In this document: piece after piece, positions 8,801 to 16,754 of the stretch | Layout: each line of letters begins with the position of its first letter | Numbering within the stretch: the stretch's first letter is position 1 | Assembly: GCA_934217675.1 (NCBI GenBank) | Contig: CAKQCV010000004.1 | Location: forward strand, 1-64,000 | Origin: an uncultured Prevotella sp. | GTDB lineage: Bacteria > Bacteroidota > Bacteroidia > Bacteroidales > Bacteroidaceae | Reading direction: 5' to 3' | DNA length: 64,000 nucleotides | Made by a program: the position numbers and the translations under genes | The notes under the pieces: generated by a model | What the model was told of the DNA's origin: nothing | What the model saw: only the letters and a program-made list of their open reading frames with translations | Databases searched by the model: none

Positions 8801-9547
8801 CTTCGGGATATTGTATTTCACGAGAGTCCATGCATCAGGCAATTCCAAATAAGGGTCTTCGTTTACGAATATGAAATCAGACGGGCGTTTTCCTGTTGTG
8901 GAATATCCCACTCTAATTCTTTCTTTTGCGAAATTGGTTCCCACTTTATAGCTGCGTGCCATAAAACTGAACTGGAAGTCAGAATCGAAGTTCAGCTCAG
9001 GCGAGATGATGTAGTCGTTGTTCTGTGCATCGACAGCACAGAAGTCCACAAGCATTTTTTGTCCTGAGTATGGCTTGTAATTAGGGTTCTCGTTTACTGC
9101 CGGTGATGTCTTCCATGGGTTCATTACGATGAACGCCATTTTCTGTCCCTGGTTAGTGAATTTGCACGCTTGCCAGGTGTAAGTGTTGGCATTGTCGCCA
9201 TCGATATAGCTCCATCCTATATTTCCGGTAGAGTTAATCTCAAAGTCTGTATGGTTTTCAAAATCATCAAAATATCCGTCAACCTTCTCCGGCGATATCC
9301 AGGTCAGTGACACTTCCTTGTCGCTCACACTCCTTAGCGTCAAGCCATAAGGTGCTCCGTTTTCGTTGCCCTCAGCTTTCATCCTTGCGTAGTGTGCGTG
9401 GCTTACAACTTTTTTCGCCATGACCTCAGCCGATGGGCGTTGTTTCTCATTGCTGTCAGACTTCTTGTCTGCCAGTTTTGCAGAAGCCCATACTGTTCCT
9501 CCCGCTATCGCAAGAACTGCGATAGATGAAAAAATATGTCTGTTCAT
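2816..9547 (-). CDS. Giant secreted FN3/beta-propeller adhesin-like protein with T9SS sorting tail
   Basis: 2243 residues with an N-terminal signal sequence (MNRHIFSSIAVLAIAGGTVWA). Two choice-of-anchor-J/cleaved-adhesin-like modules lie near 91-275 and 353-512 (both end in a DDI segment), followed by a carboxypeptidase-regulatory-like module near 518-580. Two propeller-like regions with repeated FDGKYxY/YxxD strands lie near 660-860 and 1330-1570, and an ASH/Hydin-like strand set near 870-960. Six FN3-type units each carry Y-N-[IV]-Y-R-N-G-[ED]-K-[VL]-N, centred near 294, 989, 1246, 1582, 1817 and 2110. The last 65 residues (KLYSANGSLV, then GTYIVKIGKSTFKLIIK) form a T9SS type A sorting domain. 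It should cross the outer membrane by T9SS and be surface-attached or released. The FN3 and cleaved-adhesin modules recall gingipain haemagglutinin regions, but there is no protease domain. It follows the M6 protease gene by 16 bases and is presumably co-transcribed. Confidence 0.85.
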   Translation of the reverse strand: MNRHIFSSIAVLAIAGGTVWASAKLADKKSDSNEKQRPSAEVMAKKVVSHAHYARMKAEGNENGAPYGLTLRSVSDKEVSLTWISPEKVDGYFDDFENHTDFEINSTGNIGWSYIDGDNANTYTWQACKFTNQGQKMAFIVMNPWKTSPAVNENPNYKPYSGQKMLVDFCAVDAQNNDYIISPELNFDSDFQFSFMARSYKVGTNFAKERIRVGYSTTGKRPSDFIFVNEDPYLELPDAWTLVKYNIPKEAKYVTVNCVSDDGFMLMIDDIFVGTNKVRPGSTAKAAAANPVVGFNIYRNGEKVNSTPVDSVRYTDNVPEYGDMTYTVTAVYQNGEESAQSEPLKVNVPDTRLLPFEDSFDDWTLNEDKWSKTQDDGTTESYWSVDYYEYGLVDPSATYKWSALTNYDQSLMTRELHTTDRSNTYLRFNLKLRNSEQTNVDYLSVEVSCDGGNSWKEVKTYDNKNGSFEWTACQFNLAEYLTNDLFKVRFRAHGKDAKWINYWYVDDIKIWNPVWTNAKLEVKAKSGNMSNCTVEMTGDNGAEINTTTDNNGIIEFSQIEEGKYDVVIMKDGYNIYNGEWNIKNGNSNSLSATLTQPEILLSENSINADIDAEGIATKTFTMTNNGDGPLTWKLNNTPAKASGNDTNRWKTMPSFNTSGDLQQSIAFDGKYYYTTSSVELGKFWKYDSNGKFIEQFSIPKMYYMLYDITYDGRYFYGSDHKNRLFKLDFDNRRLVDIIDIASEPSLEITHCSYDPDRKGFWIGGFSTIGFVNMKGEVKTRFTSLSTSSSVAVYGSAYDNVSPGGPYLWLSDMTAESDDKIDKIMIRQFDLNKRVITNVKHVLNDAPGYVIGNQTSGENYVCGLFSTTDITPGQLTLVGILNQSPNLVFRYTLCEADKWLDVSPKHGTLAAGEKQVFNVNFNGLEMKNGDKAETAATIIANPELENKNLTFNLNAINESPTPRPQGVTATPGKASVTLKWNKGNGSASAESYNVYRNNVKVNKEPVKEMTYTDSKLVYGNYTYKVTAVYGGSKESAKSDSVNAFVNEGAQYYAPLRLSSSIDHNKNVALSWESPLADRGHRDTLTWANGNHADELGLASTGFFYAGCKWEAQDIVKYRNKKVSSVAIQLVNNCTYLALRISKDDEVIYKKQFKGNILYDGSFTNVPVEDDIVLEPGHSYLFAFQIMNEADINPLSIDDSKAVNGKGNLLSLDGTNWFTAAESGIDGNINLKVNVAPQSEESEMEPVGYNIYRNGEKVNNAVVTENTFNETLPTTGVHSYTATSVYADGGESSMSDPTSVEAYQIDNKMAPKSVAAVVQRNRNVSLRWDLPVENLTFAADLAKRPVTNSTECPEYVNTFLGEKSAMAVASDGKYIYTSVYNESGRIERYTLDGKSAGSFVVSDVDGIRNLAFDGKYLYAADNTTNIHKIDPETMSLIETIAISEYSRHLAYIPTLDNGNGGFEVGDWETSIMISKNGSKLATGPAFKGAAGTAYYDGKIYAFEQGNDANAYTIGIYDAKTSKRIGDLDMGKYLEIDDISAATAGGMSTFNDANGETYLLLSLQRRGEQTQFVILDMGGQKTVAGYNIYRNGEKVNAEPVERRYFEETISQEGEYKYNVQTVYIDNSTSELSTVANATIVAQGEAKVPENVKAEASTYGYNVLLSFADPDMNNEATAINRFDNLDNGTTVFAVEGESYKSNITVSSDHSFSGTKSVAAAKGAEAFGVIKAEGMGYLRMALRNADDHKGNGTVKVYYSTGGTQRSNFIQLTSYSTTEVWQDILCPLPANTEYVAIAKSADMQTQYLDDIALYKNAPESKTEGFDIYRNGEKLNTEPVSGISYVDHNLLPGHYEYQVKLITKTAAESELSDVASIDLNYDNGGLAPTNLKAERQADNSYKLSWQFPALGEPVYLRWHDGNSYDAAGLPNGGTFFAGASWFASDLKNYGNMSLSDVEVYINQIPEALFLLVYENNTLVRQQFVQNLKQYSFNTIHLDEPLKINTEKNLRVAVYVEHNEITVPLGYDRGPANSGRGDLYSTDGTTWSTMEDAGTDIDANWCISIGLSAYSNELPGMNKVATKNAPRFAPRKTAEMNTPWKTTHVTNKAASEKNVFEGYNVYRNGDRLNDETMFDTTFVDTKSYNDKYLEYQVSAVYSVSGEKFSDKVTLVTSSIDGTASSNGIRIEAKNALLNVYGATAGSLIKLYSANGSLVSSTPVTDSYKQSVTLLGKPSGTYIVKIGKSTFKLIIK

Positions 9548-9563
9548 AAAATTGTTTCTTCAG

Positions 9564-12500
9564 TTATTTAATAATTGCTTTAGTTCGGTAAGTTTTTCCG
9601 TTGCCTGTAACGCTCACCACAACAATTCCCTCATTGCCCTTAGTGCTGAATTCAACCTTTGACGATTGTGCAGCAGCTGAGTGTAGCGTTATTCCTGCTA
9701 ATGTGGAGCAGTTTACGGTGTATCCAGGTTTCAGTCCGTCGAGGATAACTTTTCTGTCGGTAACGGTCATCCTGATGTTCGACTCGCCAATAATTTCACT
9801 TACTGATGAACTTTGTGCAGAGTAGTATGCTGGTGTTGACTCGTCAAAGAACAGGTTTCCATATCCGGAAGCCACCCACACTTTGTATTTTCCAAAGTCA
9901 AATTCTCCTACCTTTTTGTTCCTTATATCAATTTGTGTGTCGTTCACTCCTCCAGCAGCAAGTGTTTCATATTGCATTCCTTCATTATATATGAGAGTCA
10001 GGTATTTAACTCTTCCGTTTCTTCCTCCATGGTTGAAGCGGAATCTGAGCTGCGTGTATTTCTTTCCTGCCACATACGAAGAGAAGTCGCACTCCTGTCC
10101 TTCTGAATCATATTCCTTCAGTGTTATTTTAGATCCAATGCTTTGCCATGTTTGACCACCATCCTTAGAACCTTCAACAAACATCTCCGATGTTCCAATA
10201 GGTCCTGATGTGGTGACGATAAACTTGCAGTCGTCAATGCCCTCAGGAATTTCCTTTAGGGTTACGCTGCCTGAACTCTTGAAGAATATATTGCCGGTAC
10301 CAAGACTCACATCGCCTTCCACTTCCTTATAGAAGGACATAGGTGTAAACAAAGCCTGATGGTTTACCTCGTTTGTTTCTTTTCCAAGATATAGATAATA
10401 TCCTGTAGCACCCTCTACTGGTGTCCAAGCTACATGCAGTTGTTCAGGATCTTTTCTACTAAAGTCGGTAATGGTAGGTGTGGCAAGCTTTTCTGCCACC
10501 ATGATGTTCCACAGCCATAAGTCGCCTTGCATTTTTTCAGAGTTGCATCTGAATGCCACATATATATCCTGTCCGGCATATTTCCTGAGGTCCACCTCCT
10601 CAATGTGTTGCTGACTGAAGTAGTCGGCAAATGACATTCTCTCAATTACATGGAAATCGTTCAGTTTGCTTGTCTTGGTAGAAACAAGAACCTCAAGCGA
10701 TTCTATTGCCGTTTCTTCCGAAACACCACGTGTGAAGAACAAAACTCCGTTTTTGGGCACATGGATTCTTCGTTTGCAGATGAGATAGTCGTCGGCATCA
10801 TTCCAGTAGTCGAAAGAGTAAACGATAGAGTTGGAACTATTATCGGCAATCCACGTTGTACCGTCTCCATTGTTGTCGATAATCTGCCAGCAGTCAGGTT
10901 GTCCGTTTGTCCACGATGTGAAATCGGTTTGGAAAGGAGCCTCTACCGTGGCACACTCTGTATTGAATGGCACTGCCGATCCGTACACCGTAGTTCCGTC
11001 GCTCATCTTCATATACGAGCGCACACTGTAATTACTTCCTGGTTGTAGGCTGTTCACGGTGTATTCTGGTTTGTTGATGTCTGCTACAGCGGCGTGTTCA
11101 TCGTTCAAGTTAGGTTCAACATTGCCTACAGCCCAGCAGAATCCCGCTTCATCGATGTCAACATCAACATGGCTTATCGAAGCCTTGAATGTTGCAGAAA
11201 CGTCTCTGATGTTGTCTGGCACTTCCGTTTTTATGATGTTCCATTTCTTTACACCCCCGCTCACTTGGAACCTTATGAGTCCGTTGTCCTCTGTAATATT
11301 CGTGATAGGCACGTTAAGTCTTTCGTTAGCCCAGTTTAGCGAGTTCGGCTGCGTGTCGTCAGTAAATGAAGTGTTTGCCGTAGATCCAGGGAAAGTGTCG
11401 GCATTTCTTGAGTTTGCATCGTCAATGCCGTCGGCAGGCACGATATACATGCATCTGTGCTTTGCATTATTGTTTGGTCCGTTAACGCTCCAATACTCAT
11501 CTTGCATCTCTTTTGTATAGTCATAGTGAGTGATTAGCATTCCGTGTGCCGGAATATATTTGTCCCATCCTTTCTTCTGCCTATTTTCCACTATAAACCA
11601 CTCCATGCCCGTTCCGGCAGTTCTGTCTGGTTGCGCATTGATAAATCGGGCTTTGTTTTCGGCAATACTTTCCAACTCCACGTCCTCTGGCTTTTTCAGC
11701 TCCATGATATCGGTGCCTTCTTTCATCCATCCCATTTGCATTCTTTCAAATGCCATCAAGCAAGGTGGTGTATGGCTGTTGTTGTTGTAGCTTCCTGATG
11801 CATAAAGACTGTAGTCGCCCGGATCAAGTCCTTTTCCGTTTGTATAGCTGTCGGTGTCATACTGGTCTTTTAGTCCGAGCACGTGTCCAAATTCATGCGT
11901 AAATGTTCCAATACCATCCATCGAAGGCTTAATCGGGTTACCGGGCATTCCCACAAGCTCTGCAGAGCACGAATATTCGTTGATTTTTATTCCGTCGATA
12001 GAGAAAGCCTCGTCTCCCATATTCCAACTGTGTGGCCATATATCATCATCGTTTGCAGTACTTGCCTCGCTGTATCCTGCATATATAATATAGCAGTTGT
12101 CCATCACACCATTGTTGTCGTTGTCAAACTGCGAGAAGTCTAGTTCTGGATGGTCTTGCTTTGCCAGCAAACATGCTTCTTTTACCATTTCTCTTGGTCT
12201 GGCATCGCTTGCAGAGCTTTCGCTTGTGTTCTCTCCGTAATATTTTGTAGGGTGGGCGAGAGTGTACGGTCCTACAACCTTGAAGTTAGGTATGAACTGC
12301 CCCATGGAGTTGTCTCGGTAATAGTCCTTCACGCTTCCCGTTCCTCCATTCTCGCTGTAACCTTTCTCATTTAGCCATTTATCAAAGTCCTCATTTTTGT
12401 GTCTGAAAGTGCTGTCGGCAAAGTTCACGAGGATAACCAAATACTGCGACTCCTTTACTTCAGCATTCTTTCCAAGCACTTTTTTCGGCGCGATAATTTT

Positions 12501-12899
12501 TTTGTCGAGTGTTATAGATGGCATTTTCCGTTCTATGGTTTTCTTTGCCAGAATATCGGCATTGACGGCCTGTGCTGCCTTTATCTGCTTCAGCAGTGTC
12601 AGTTCGGCAGCTCCACGCTCATCAATATTGTGTGCCCGTTGTCCTGTGAGAGTTTTTCTGCCAGTTTTGAAATCATAGTCAATGTAGCAGAAATACCCAT
12701 TCTTGTCTTTCTTCACCAGATAACCGTCGGAAGTAGTTACAAAATGAAAATTCTCGTCCCCCTGGATTCTGACAAGAAGAGTGGTGCCGTCAGGTTGTTT
12801 CATCAGTATAGGCTTGGGGTATGCACCAATAGCTGATGCATTCTGTATACAGCCAGCACTGATGACAGACGCCAACAGCAATTTTTTTAGTAATTTCAT
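9564..12899 (-). CDS. Secreted M6-family (immune inhibitor A-like) metalloprotease
   Basis: 1111 residues with a signal peptide (MKLLKKLLLASVISAGCIQNASA). The zinc site HEFGHVLGLKD begins at H335 (HExxHxxGxxD, characteristic of M6), with the calcium-site-like DFSQFDNDNNGVMDN upstream. A choice-of-anchor-J/cleaved-adhesin-like module follows at about 655-800 (FTSWTNGQPDCW through LWLWNIMV), then beta-rich modules and a C-terminal tail (VSVTGNGKTYRTKAIIK) compatible with T9SS sorting. It is expected to be an exported protease acting on host or dietary proteins; the substrate cannot be read from sequence. It sits between two other secreted proteins in the same orientation, 16 bases before the FN3 protein. 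A second, shorter M6 protease lies at 37366-39252. Confidence 0.88.
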   Translation of the reverse strand: MKLLKKLLLASVISAGCIQNASAIGAYPKPILMKQPDGTTLLVRIQGDENFHFVTTSDGYLVKKDKNGYFCYIDYDFKTGRKTLTGQRAHNIDERGAAELTLLKQIKAAQAVNADILAKKTIERKMPSITLDKKIIAPKKVLGKNAEVKESQYLVILVNFADSTFRHKNEDFDKWLNEKGYSENGGTGSVKDYYRDNSMGQFIPNFKVVGPYTLAHPTKYYGENTSESSASDARPREMVKEACLLAKQDHPELDFSQFDNDNNGVMDNCYIIYAGYSEASTANDDDIWPHSWNMGDEAFSIDGIKINEYSCSAELVGMPGNPIKPSMDGIGTFTHEFGHVLGLKDQYDTDSYTNGKGLDPGDYSLYASGSYNNNSHTPPCLMAFERMQMGWMKEGTDIMELKKPEDVELESIAENKARFINAQPDRTAGTGMEWFIVENRQKKGWDKYIPAHGMLITHYDYTKEMQDEYWSVNGPNNNAKHRCMYIVPADGIDDANSRNADTFPGSTANTSFTDDTQPNSLNWANERLNVPITNITEDNGLIRFQVSGGVKKWNIIKTEVPDNIRDVSATFKASISHVDVDIDEAGFCWAVGNVEPNLNDEHAAVADINKPEYTVNSLQPGSNYSVRSYMKMSDGTTVYGSAVPFNTECATVEAPFQTDFTSWTNGQPDCWQIIDNNGDGTTWIADNSSNSIVYSFDYWNDADDYLICKRRIHVPKNGVLFFTRGVSEETAIESLEVLVSTKTSKLNDFHVIERMSFADYFSQQHIEEVDLRKYAGQDIYVAFRCNSEKMQGDLWLWNIMVAEKLATPTITDFSRKDPEQLHVAWTPVEGATGYYLYLGKETNEVNHQALFTPMSFYKEVEGDVSLGTGNIFFKSSGSVTLKEIPEGIDDCKFIVTTSGPIGTSEMFVEGSKDGGQTWQSIGSKITLKEYDSEGQECDFSSYVAGKKYTQLRFRFNHGGRNGRVKYLTLIYNEGMQYETLAAGGVNDTQIDIRNKKVGEFDFGKYKVWVASGYGNLFFDESTPAYYSAQSSSVSEIIGESNIRMTVTDRKVILDGLKPGYTVNCSTLAGITLHSAAAQSSKVEFSTKGNEGIVVVSVTGNGKTYRTKAIIK

Positions 12900-12931
12900 A
12901 AATACCTTTAATTAGTTATTGTAAAATGTGC

Positions 12932-12990
12932 AAAAAAAAACCGTATATCAAGAATGGAGCACATTCTGTGTTCCATCCCCAACATGCGGT
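12932..12990 (-). terminator. Terminator of the PPC-repeat protein gene
   Basis: On the minus strand an inner stem ATGGAACACA/TGTGCTCCAT and outer ATGCGGT/ACCGTAT pairing are followed by nine T residues (complement of the A run ending at 12940). It separates the PPC protein gene from the protease gene, though read-through is possible because no clear promoter lies between. Confidence 0.6.
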
Positions 12991-13021
12991 AATTGAATAT
13001 TTTATAAAAAGTCTGTCATCA

Positions 13022-15571
13022 TTATTTCACCACAATCTTCTTGGCTTTTCCGTTAGAGTAAACTACATATACTCCAGCCTTTAGATTGATGCTGTTTCCA
13101 TTAGCCACATTAGCGATTCTTGAGCCGTTGATGCTGTATACGCTCACGTTCTCTCCGTTAGCAGATAATGTGTTGCCGTTCATTATGTATGCCCCACTAT
13201 TGGCGTTGATATTTCCGATAACGGTAGTAGAGCCGTTGCTAATCATCGTTATGTCGGTTTCACCATACGACTGTGTGAACATGAAGTAGTATTCTCCAGT
13301 CTTGCTTACAGTTTTGTTGTAAACATATTCGTTGTTAGAACTTGTATAGTCGTATGTAAATGCTACATACTCTCCGTTTGCGTCATTCTTTGCGTCCTCG
13401 GAACTGCTATAGATGTTACCAGACAAATATCCGTTAGACTTAAACTTTGCCTCTCCGTTAACCAACGAAGCCTTTACCCAAATAGGGTTCGTACGTCCAG
13501 CAGTTGGGATAGTAACAGCTTTGTTCTCCTCAAGCACAATAGGGTTGCTCAGCGATTCTCCAGCCACATAATCACGCTGAGAGAAAGTAATAGAATAATC
13601 ACTCATGTTCGACTTCATCTTCAGGTGAAGAACCAGCACATCGCCAGCTGATACGCTTCTACTGCCACGATAATAAGTTGTAGACGAGCTCCCGTCATTC
13701 TCTGTGTACATTATACCAGTGAGGTAGTCTTCCGACTCCTTACCCATTTCCACTGTACTATTGTAATCATACGGAGCATCACAGTCCACGGTAATTACTC
13801 CGTCTTTCTCAACATTATACTTCAGCCACAAGTTAGCCGCATTAGCAGGCAGTTTATAAGTGTCGCCAGTTATAACGATAGCGTTGTTTCTTGACTCACC
13901 CTGTTTGAAGTCCTCTTCAGCAAGCGAGAACACGTCACCCTTTGCTGCACCCTCAATCTTTATCAGATATTTAGTATTAGCCGTAGCCTCGATATAGTGT
14001 GTCACTCCGCTTGTAAAATCCTCATAGTTACCGTCGTACATGCCGGTGCCACAAGGGAATGAAACCGTCATCTCTGGTGTTCCTGTAACAACGAGTTTGC
14101 CGTTCTTTGTCGCTGTATAAGCATAATATTTTGTACCGTCGCTGTTTATAGTGTTGTCTCCAACAACGGCATCTGCAGGATTATTGATAAGGTCACCCTT
14201 CTCTATGTCTTTGTAGCTTACGCTGAACGAGAAAGGTTCGCTCTCCTCCGATACAACCTTTATGAGATAGCTTGCATCAGAGCTGCTTGTCACGTCATAT
14301 TGGATATTGTCAGTACCATTTACTCCTGAGTACGGACTGCTTCCGTAAGCATTAGGATAGATATAAACCTTAGTGTTCTCATTAGCATTCTTCAGTCCCG
14401 TCTTCACAAGCAAGAATTTGTTTGTGTTAGCAGGAACATCCACCTTATAGTAATAGGTGCCCTTTGCCGTAGGCAGAGTTTCTGTTGCCGGCAACTCGCT
14501 GATAGCAATAGGGTTGCTCTCCACGTCACCAGCCTTATATTCCTCCATCGTCATGTTAAAAGTTTCGTCAGCTTCAGTGTCGTCAACTTTCTCCACCACG
14601 ATATAGTAGGTGCTGCCATAAGTGTTAGGCACCTCCAAACGTACGTCGAACGAGCTTCTTTCAGATGAAGCCGTTGGCGTGTTATACTGCAGAGAGTATT
14701 TGCTTGAGTAAATCTTCACGCATCCTCCTGGTAGAGCATTCTTGCTGCTTATTGTGAGAAATCCAGTTTTTGTCGGTGTATAGGTGTAGTAATAGTCTCC
14801 AGCCTTTGCCGGTAGAACATTTTCCCCTTCAACCATGTCGAACGGCATGTCGACGCTTCCTTTTTCAGGATGCGTAACCTGTGCAGTAAGAGCCACCGGC
14901 TGACTGATAGAGAATGTCAGCAGATAAGTCTTTCCCTTTTCAACTCCAATCTTTGTTTCATATTTGCCGTCTTTATATTCTCCGTATACCGTTGTTCCAT
15001 TAACGTCGAACGAGATATAAGAATAGCTGCTCAGCACGAGTTGTCCATCCTCTTCGGCTATATATTGTGCATAAGCTTTATACGAGTCGTATCCGTTTTG
15101 TCTCATTGCGTCGCCCACATACGTAGTCTTTCCGTTTGCAAGTGGTGCAGGCTCTTCAGCACTGAGTCCTCCGCCCAGATTGTCGTTCTCTTCAAGCGAT
15201 AGGTTCATTCCGATTTCACCATTATTATATATAAGGAAATAATAAGTCTGTCCCTTTTCCAGTGGGTATATCTTGGTTGGATAATTATCCTGTGCTCCAT
15301 TAATTGTCAATGTGTCGTTTTTCTCTCCCGTGTCATTCTTCTTTATGAGGTTGACGTAGATGTTGTCATACTTTCCGTCGAGTGGAGCTATTTTTGCCAG
15401 ATAGTTTTTGTCGGCAGTGAATTTCCAGAACACGGAGTCAGCTTTTTCACCTTCCACATTGTACTTGTTTTCTCCCACAATTGCTGTCAGTGCATCCTCG
15501 TATGACGTTTGCGCCATGCTTGGTGTAACGGTCATGCAAAGCACCGAACTAAAAAGTAAAAGTTTATTCAT
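13022..15571 (-). CDS. Secreted repeat protein with PPC-like domains and T9SS tail
   Basis: 849 residues with a signal peptide (MNKLLLFSSVLCMTVTPSMAQ). The body is a series of about 100-residue units. Each opens with a NP.(A/I).. segment, continues through G-T-x-Y-Y-x-Y-x-A/V-x-K-N-G-x-L strands (for example GTKYYAYTATKNGKLVV) and closes with a Y-x-[IV]-x-V strand, as in bacterial pre-peptidase C-terminal (PPC) domains. At least six units can be picked out by eye. The end (VSVYSINGSRI, then LKAGVYVVYSNGKAKKIVVK) is a typical T9SS type A sorting sequence. There is no catalytic domain, so a surface-binding or structural role is likely. It is the first gene of the three-gene secreted cluster and carries its own -7 box at 15657-15664. 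Confidence 0.8.
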   Translation of the reverse strand: MNKLLLFSSVLCMTVTPSMAQTSYEDALTAIVGENKYNVEGEKADSVFWKFTADKNYLAKIAPLDGKYDNIYVNLIKKNDTGEKNDTLTINGAQDNYPTKIYPLEKGQTYYFLIYNNGEIGMNLSLEENDNLGGGLSAEEPAPLANGKTTYVGDAMRQNGYDSYKAYAQYIAEEDGQLVLSSYSYISFDVNGTTVYGEYKDGKYETKIGVEKGKTYLLTFSISQPVALTAQVTHPEKGSVDMPFDMVEGENVLPAKAGDYYYTYTPTKTGFLTISSKNALPGGCVKIYSSKYSLQYNTPTASSERSSFDVRLEVPNTYGSTYYIVVEKVDDTEADETFNMTMEEYKAGDVESNPIAISELPATETLPTAKGTYYYKVDVPANTNKFLLVKTGLKNANENTKVYIYPNAYGSSPYSGVNGTDNIQYDVTSSSDASYLIKVVSEESEPFSFSVSYKDIEKGDLINNPADAVVGDNTINSDGTKYYAYTATKNGKLVVTGTPEMTVSFPCGTGMYDGNYEDFTSGVTHYIEATANTKYLIKIEGAAKGDVFSLAEEDFKQGESRNNAIVITGDTYKLPANAANLWLKYNVEKDGVITVDCDAPYDYNSTVEMGKESEDYLTGIMYTENDGSSSTTYYRGSRSVSAGDVLVLHLKMKSNMSDYSITFSQRDYVAGESLSNPIVLEENKAVTIPTAGRTNPIWVKASLVNGEAKFKSNGYLSGNIYSSSEDAKNDANGEYVAFTYDYTSSNNEYVYNKTVSKTGEYYFMFTQSYGETDITMISNGSTTVIGNINANSGAYIMNGNTLSANGENVSVYSINGSRIANVANGNSINLKAGVYVVYSNGKAKKIVVK

Positions 15572-15656
15572 AATTATAATATTTAAGTGTTGAAATTTTC
15601 TTTCTCTTTATATGTGTTGTATATGCTTATATTTGTATAAACTATAAATAATGTTG

Positions 15657-15664
15657 CAAAAGTA
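15657..15664 (-). promoter_or_regulatory. -7 box for the PPC-repeat protein gene
   Basis: On the minus strand TACTTTTG (complement of 15657-15664) matches TAnnTTTG, about 86 bases before the ATG. No TTTG lies at the expected -33 position. Confidence 0.5.
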
Positions 15665-15883
15665 ATAAATTATTTGTAAATAACCTACGTTTTGTTTTAA
15701 TTTGTTCTAAATGCATGCTCTTTTTGTTTAAACCTGAAATTTGTTTTCTGTTGTCATTTTCTGTCTATCCATAATAAAACGTCTATATTTACCCCAAAAC
15801 GTTCGAAAAGCAATGCTTTTTATACTATTTTTAAACATTCTCTCTGTTTGTATTCCTTTAATTTGTTTTTTTTAGCTTATTAT

Positions 15884-15914
15884 TTTGGAATGATAATATA
15901 ATTTAGTAAATTTG
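15884..15914 (+). promoter_or_regulatory. gldB promoter
   Basis: TTTG (15884-15887), 19 bases, TAAATTTG (15907-15914). The predicted start near 15920 lies after an in-frame TTG at 15912, which rules that codon out and supports the ATG at 15942. Confidence 0.75.
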
Positions 15915-15941
15915 CATCAGTTTTTTGAGAAAATATTTGTA

Positions 15942-16754
15942 ATGAAGAAGATAATCATCATATTAGTTGCCGTTATACTTGTACTGCAGTCGTGTGAGTT
16001 CAAGCTAAAGCCATTTGAGATAAATGAAGGAGATCAGGATAAGGTTGAGGTATGCAGATATGACAGATTAGAGAGTCAATATCTTACGACGAGTGATTTT
16101 TCTGCCCTTCAGCAGATGAATACGGATTATCCTATGGAGACTCGCACTCTGATCGAAGACATGCTGAAGCTTGGTGAGGTTGACGATCCTTCTATAAACC
16201 GTAAGTTTCTCTCGTTCTATCAAGACTCCGTGCTGCAGTCGCTGATATCAGATGCAGAGTCAAAATATGCCAATATTGACGATATTAACGCTCTTTTCAA
16301 CAAAGCGTTTGAGAATCTGCGCAAAGATATTCCCAACATTCACATTCCGCGCATCTACATGCAGATAGGAGCATTAGACCAGAGCATAATAATAGGTAAC
16401 AGCACGATAGGAATTTCTCTCGACAAATATTTGGGCGAGAACTATCCGCTCTACAAAAAATATTATCCTCAGCAGCAGCGTAAGAGCATGAATCGCTCCA
16501 ACATAGTGCCTGATGCCATGTGCTTTTATCTTATGAGCCTTTATCCTATGCATAATTTCGACAAACGCCCTCAGCTGGAGCGTGATTTGCATGTGGGCAA
16601 GATAATGTGGCTATGTAACAGAATATTGGAGAAACGTTGCTTCTCAACGAAGTACGTGTCAGTAGTGGAAAAATACTTTTGTTCCAATTCAAAGATCAAT
16701 ATCGGCGACTTTATGCGCACCGATAACTATGAGAATCTGAAAGCAGCTATGTGA
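15942..16754 (+). CDS. gldB: GldB family gliding/T9SS-associated lipoprotein
   Basis: 270 residues. MKKIIIILVAVILVLQSCEFK is a lipoprotein signal with lipobox LQSC. The remainder matches my memory of the GldB family: the early segment VEVCRYDRLESQYL, the central QIGALDQSIIIGNSTIGISLDKYLGENYPLY, and the late helix with MSLYPMHNFDKRPQLERDLHVGKIMW. GldB was first known from gliding motility and is widespread in non-gliding Bacteroidota that have T9SS; it presumably sits on the inner face of the envelope. That fits with T9SS-type cargo genes next door. Its 3' end overlaps the convergent radical SAM gene by 8 bp. Confidence 0.88.
   Translation: MKKIIIILVAVILVLQSCEFKLKPFEINEGDQDKVEVCRYDRLESQYLTTSDFSALQQMNTDYPMETRTLIEDMLKLGEVDDPSINRKFLSFYQDSVLQSLISDAESKYANIDDINALFNKAFENLRKDIPNIHIPRIYMQIGALDQSIIIGNSTIGISLDKYLGENYPLYKKYYPQQQRKSMNRSNIVPDAMCFYLMSLYPMHNFDKRPQLERDLHVGKIMWLCNRILEKRCFSTKYVSVVEKYFCSNSKINIGDFMRTDNYENLKAAM

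Noticed and set aside
15807..15821. AAAAGCAATGCTTTT palindrome before gldB
   Set aside because: Short, AT-rich and without T-run or matching copies; likely chance.
15912..15941. Earlier in-frame start for gldB
   Set aside because: The TTG lies inside the predicted -7 box; the ATG at 15942 begins a proper lipoprotein signal.
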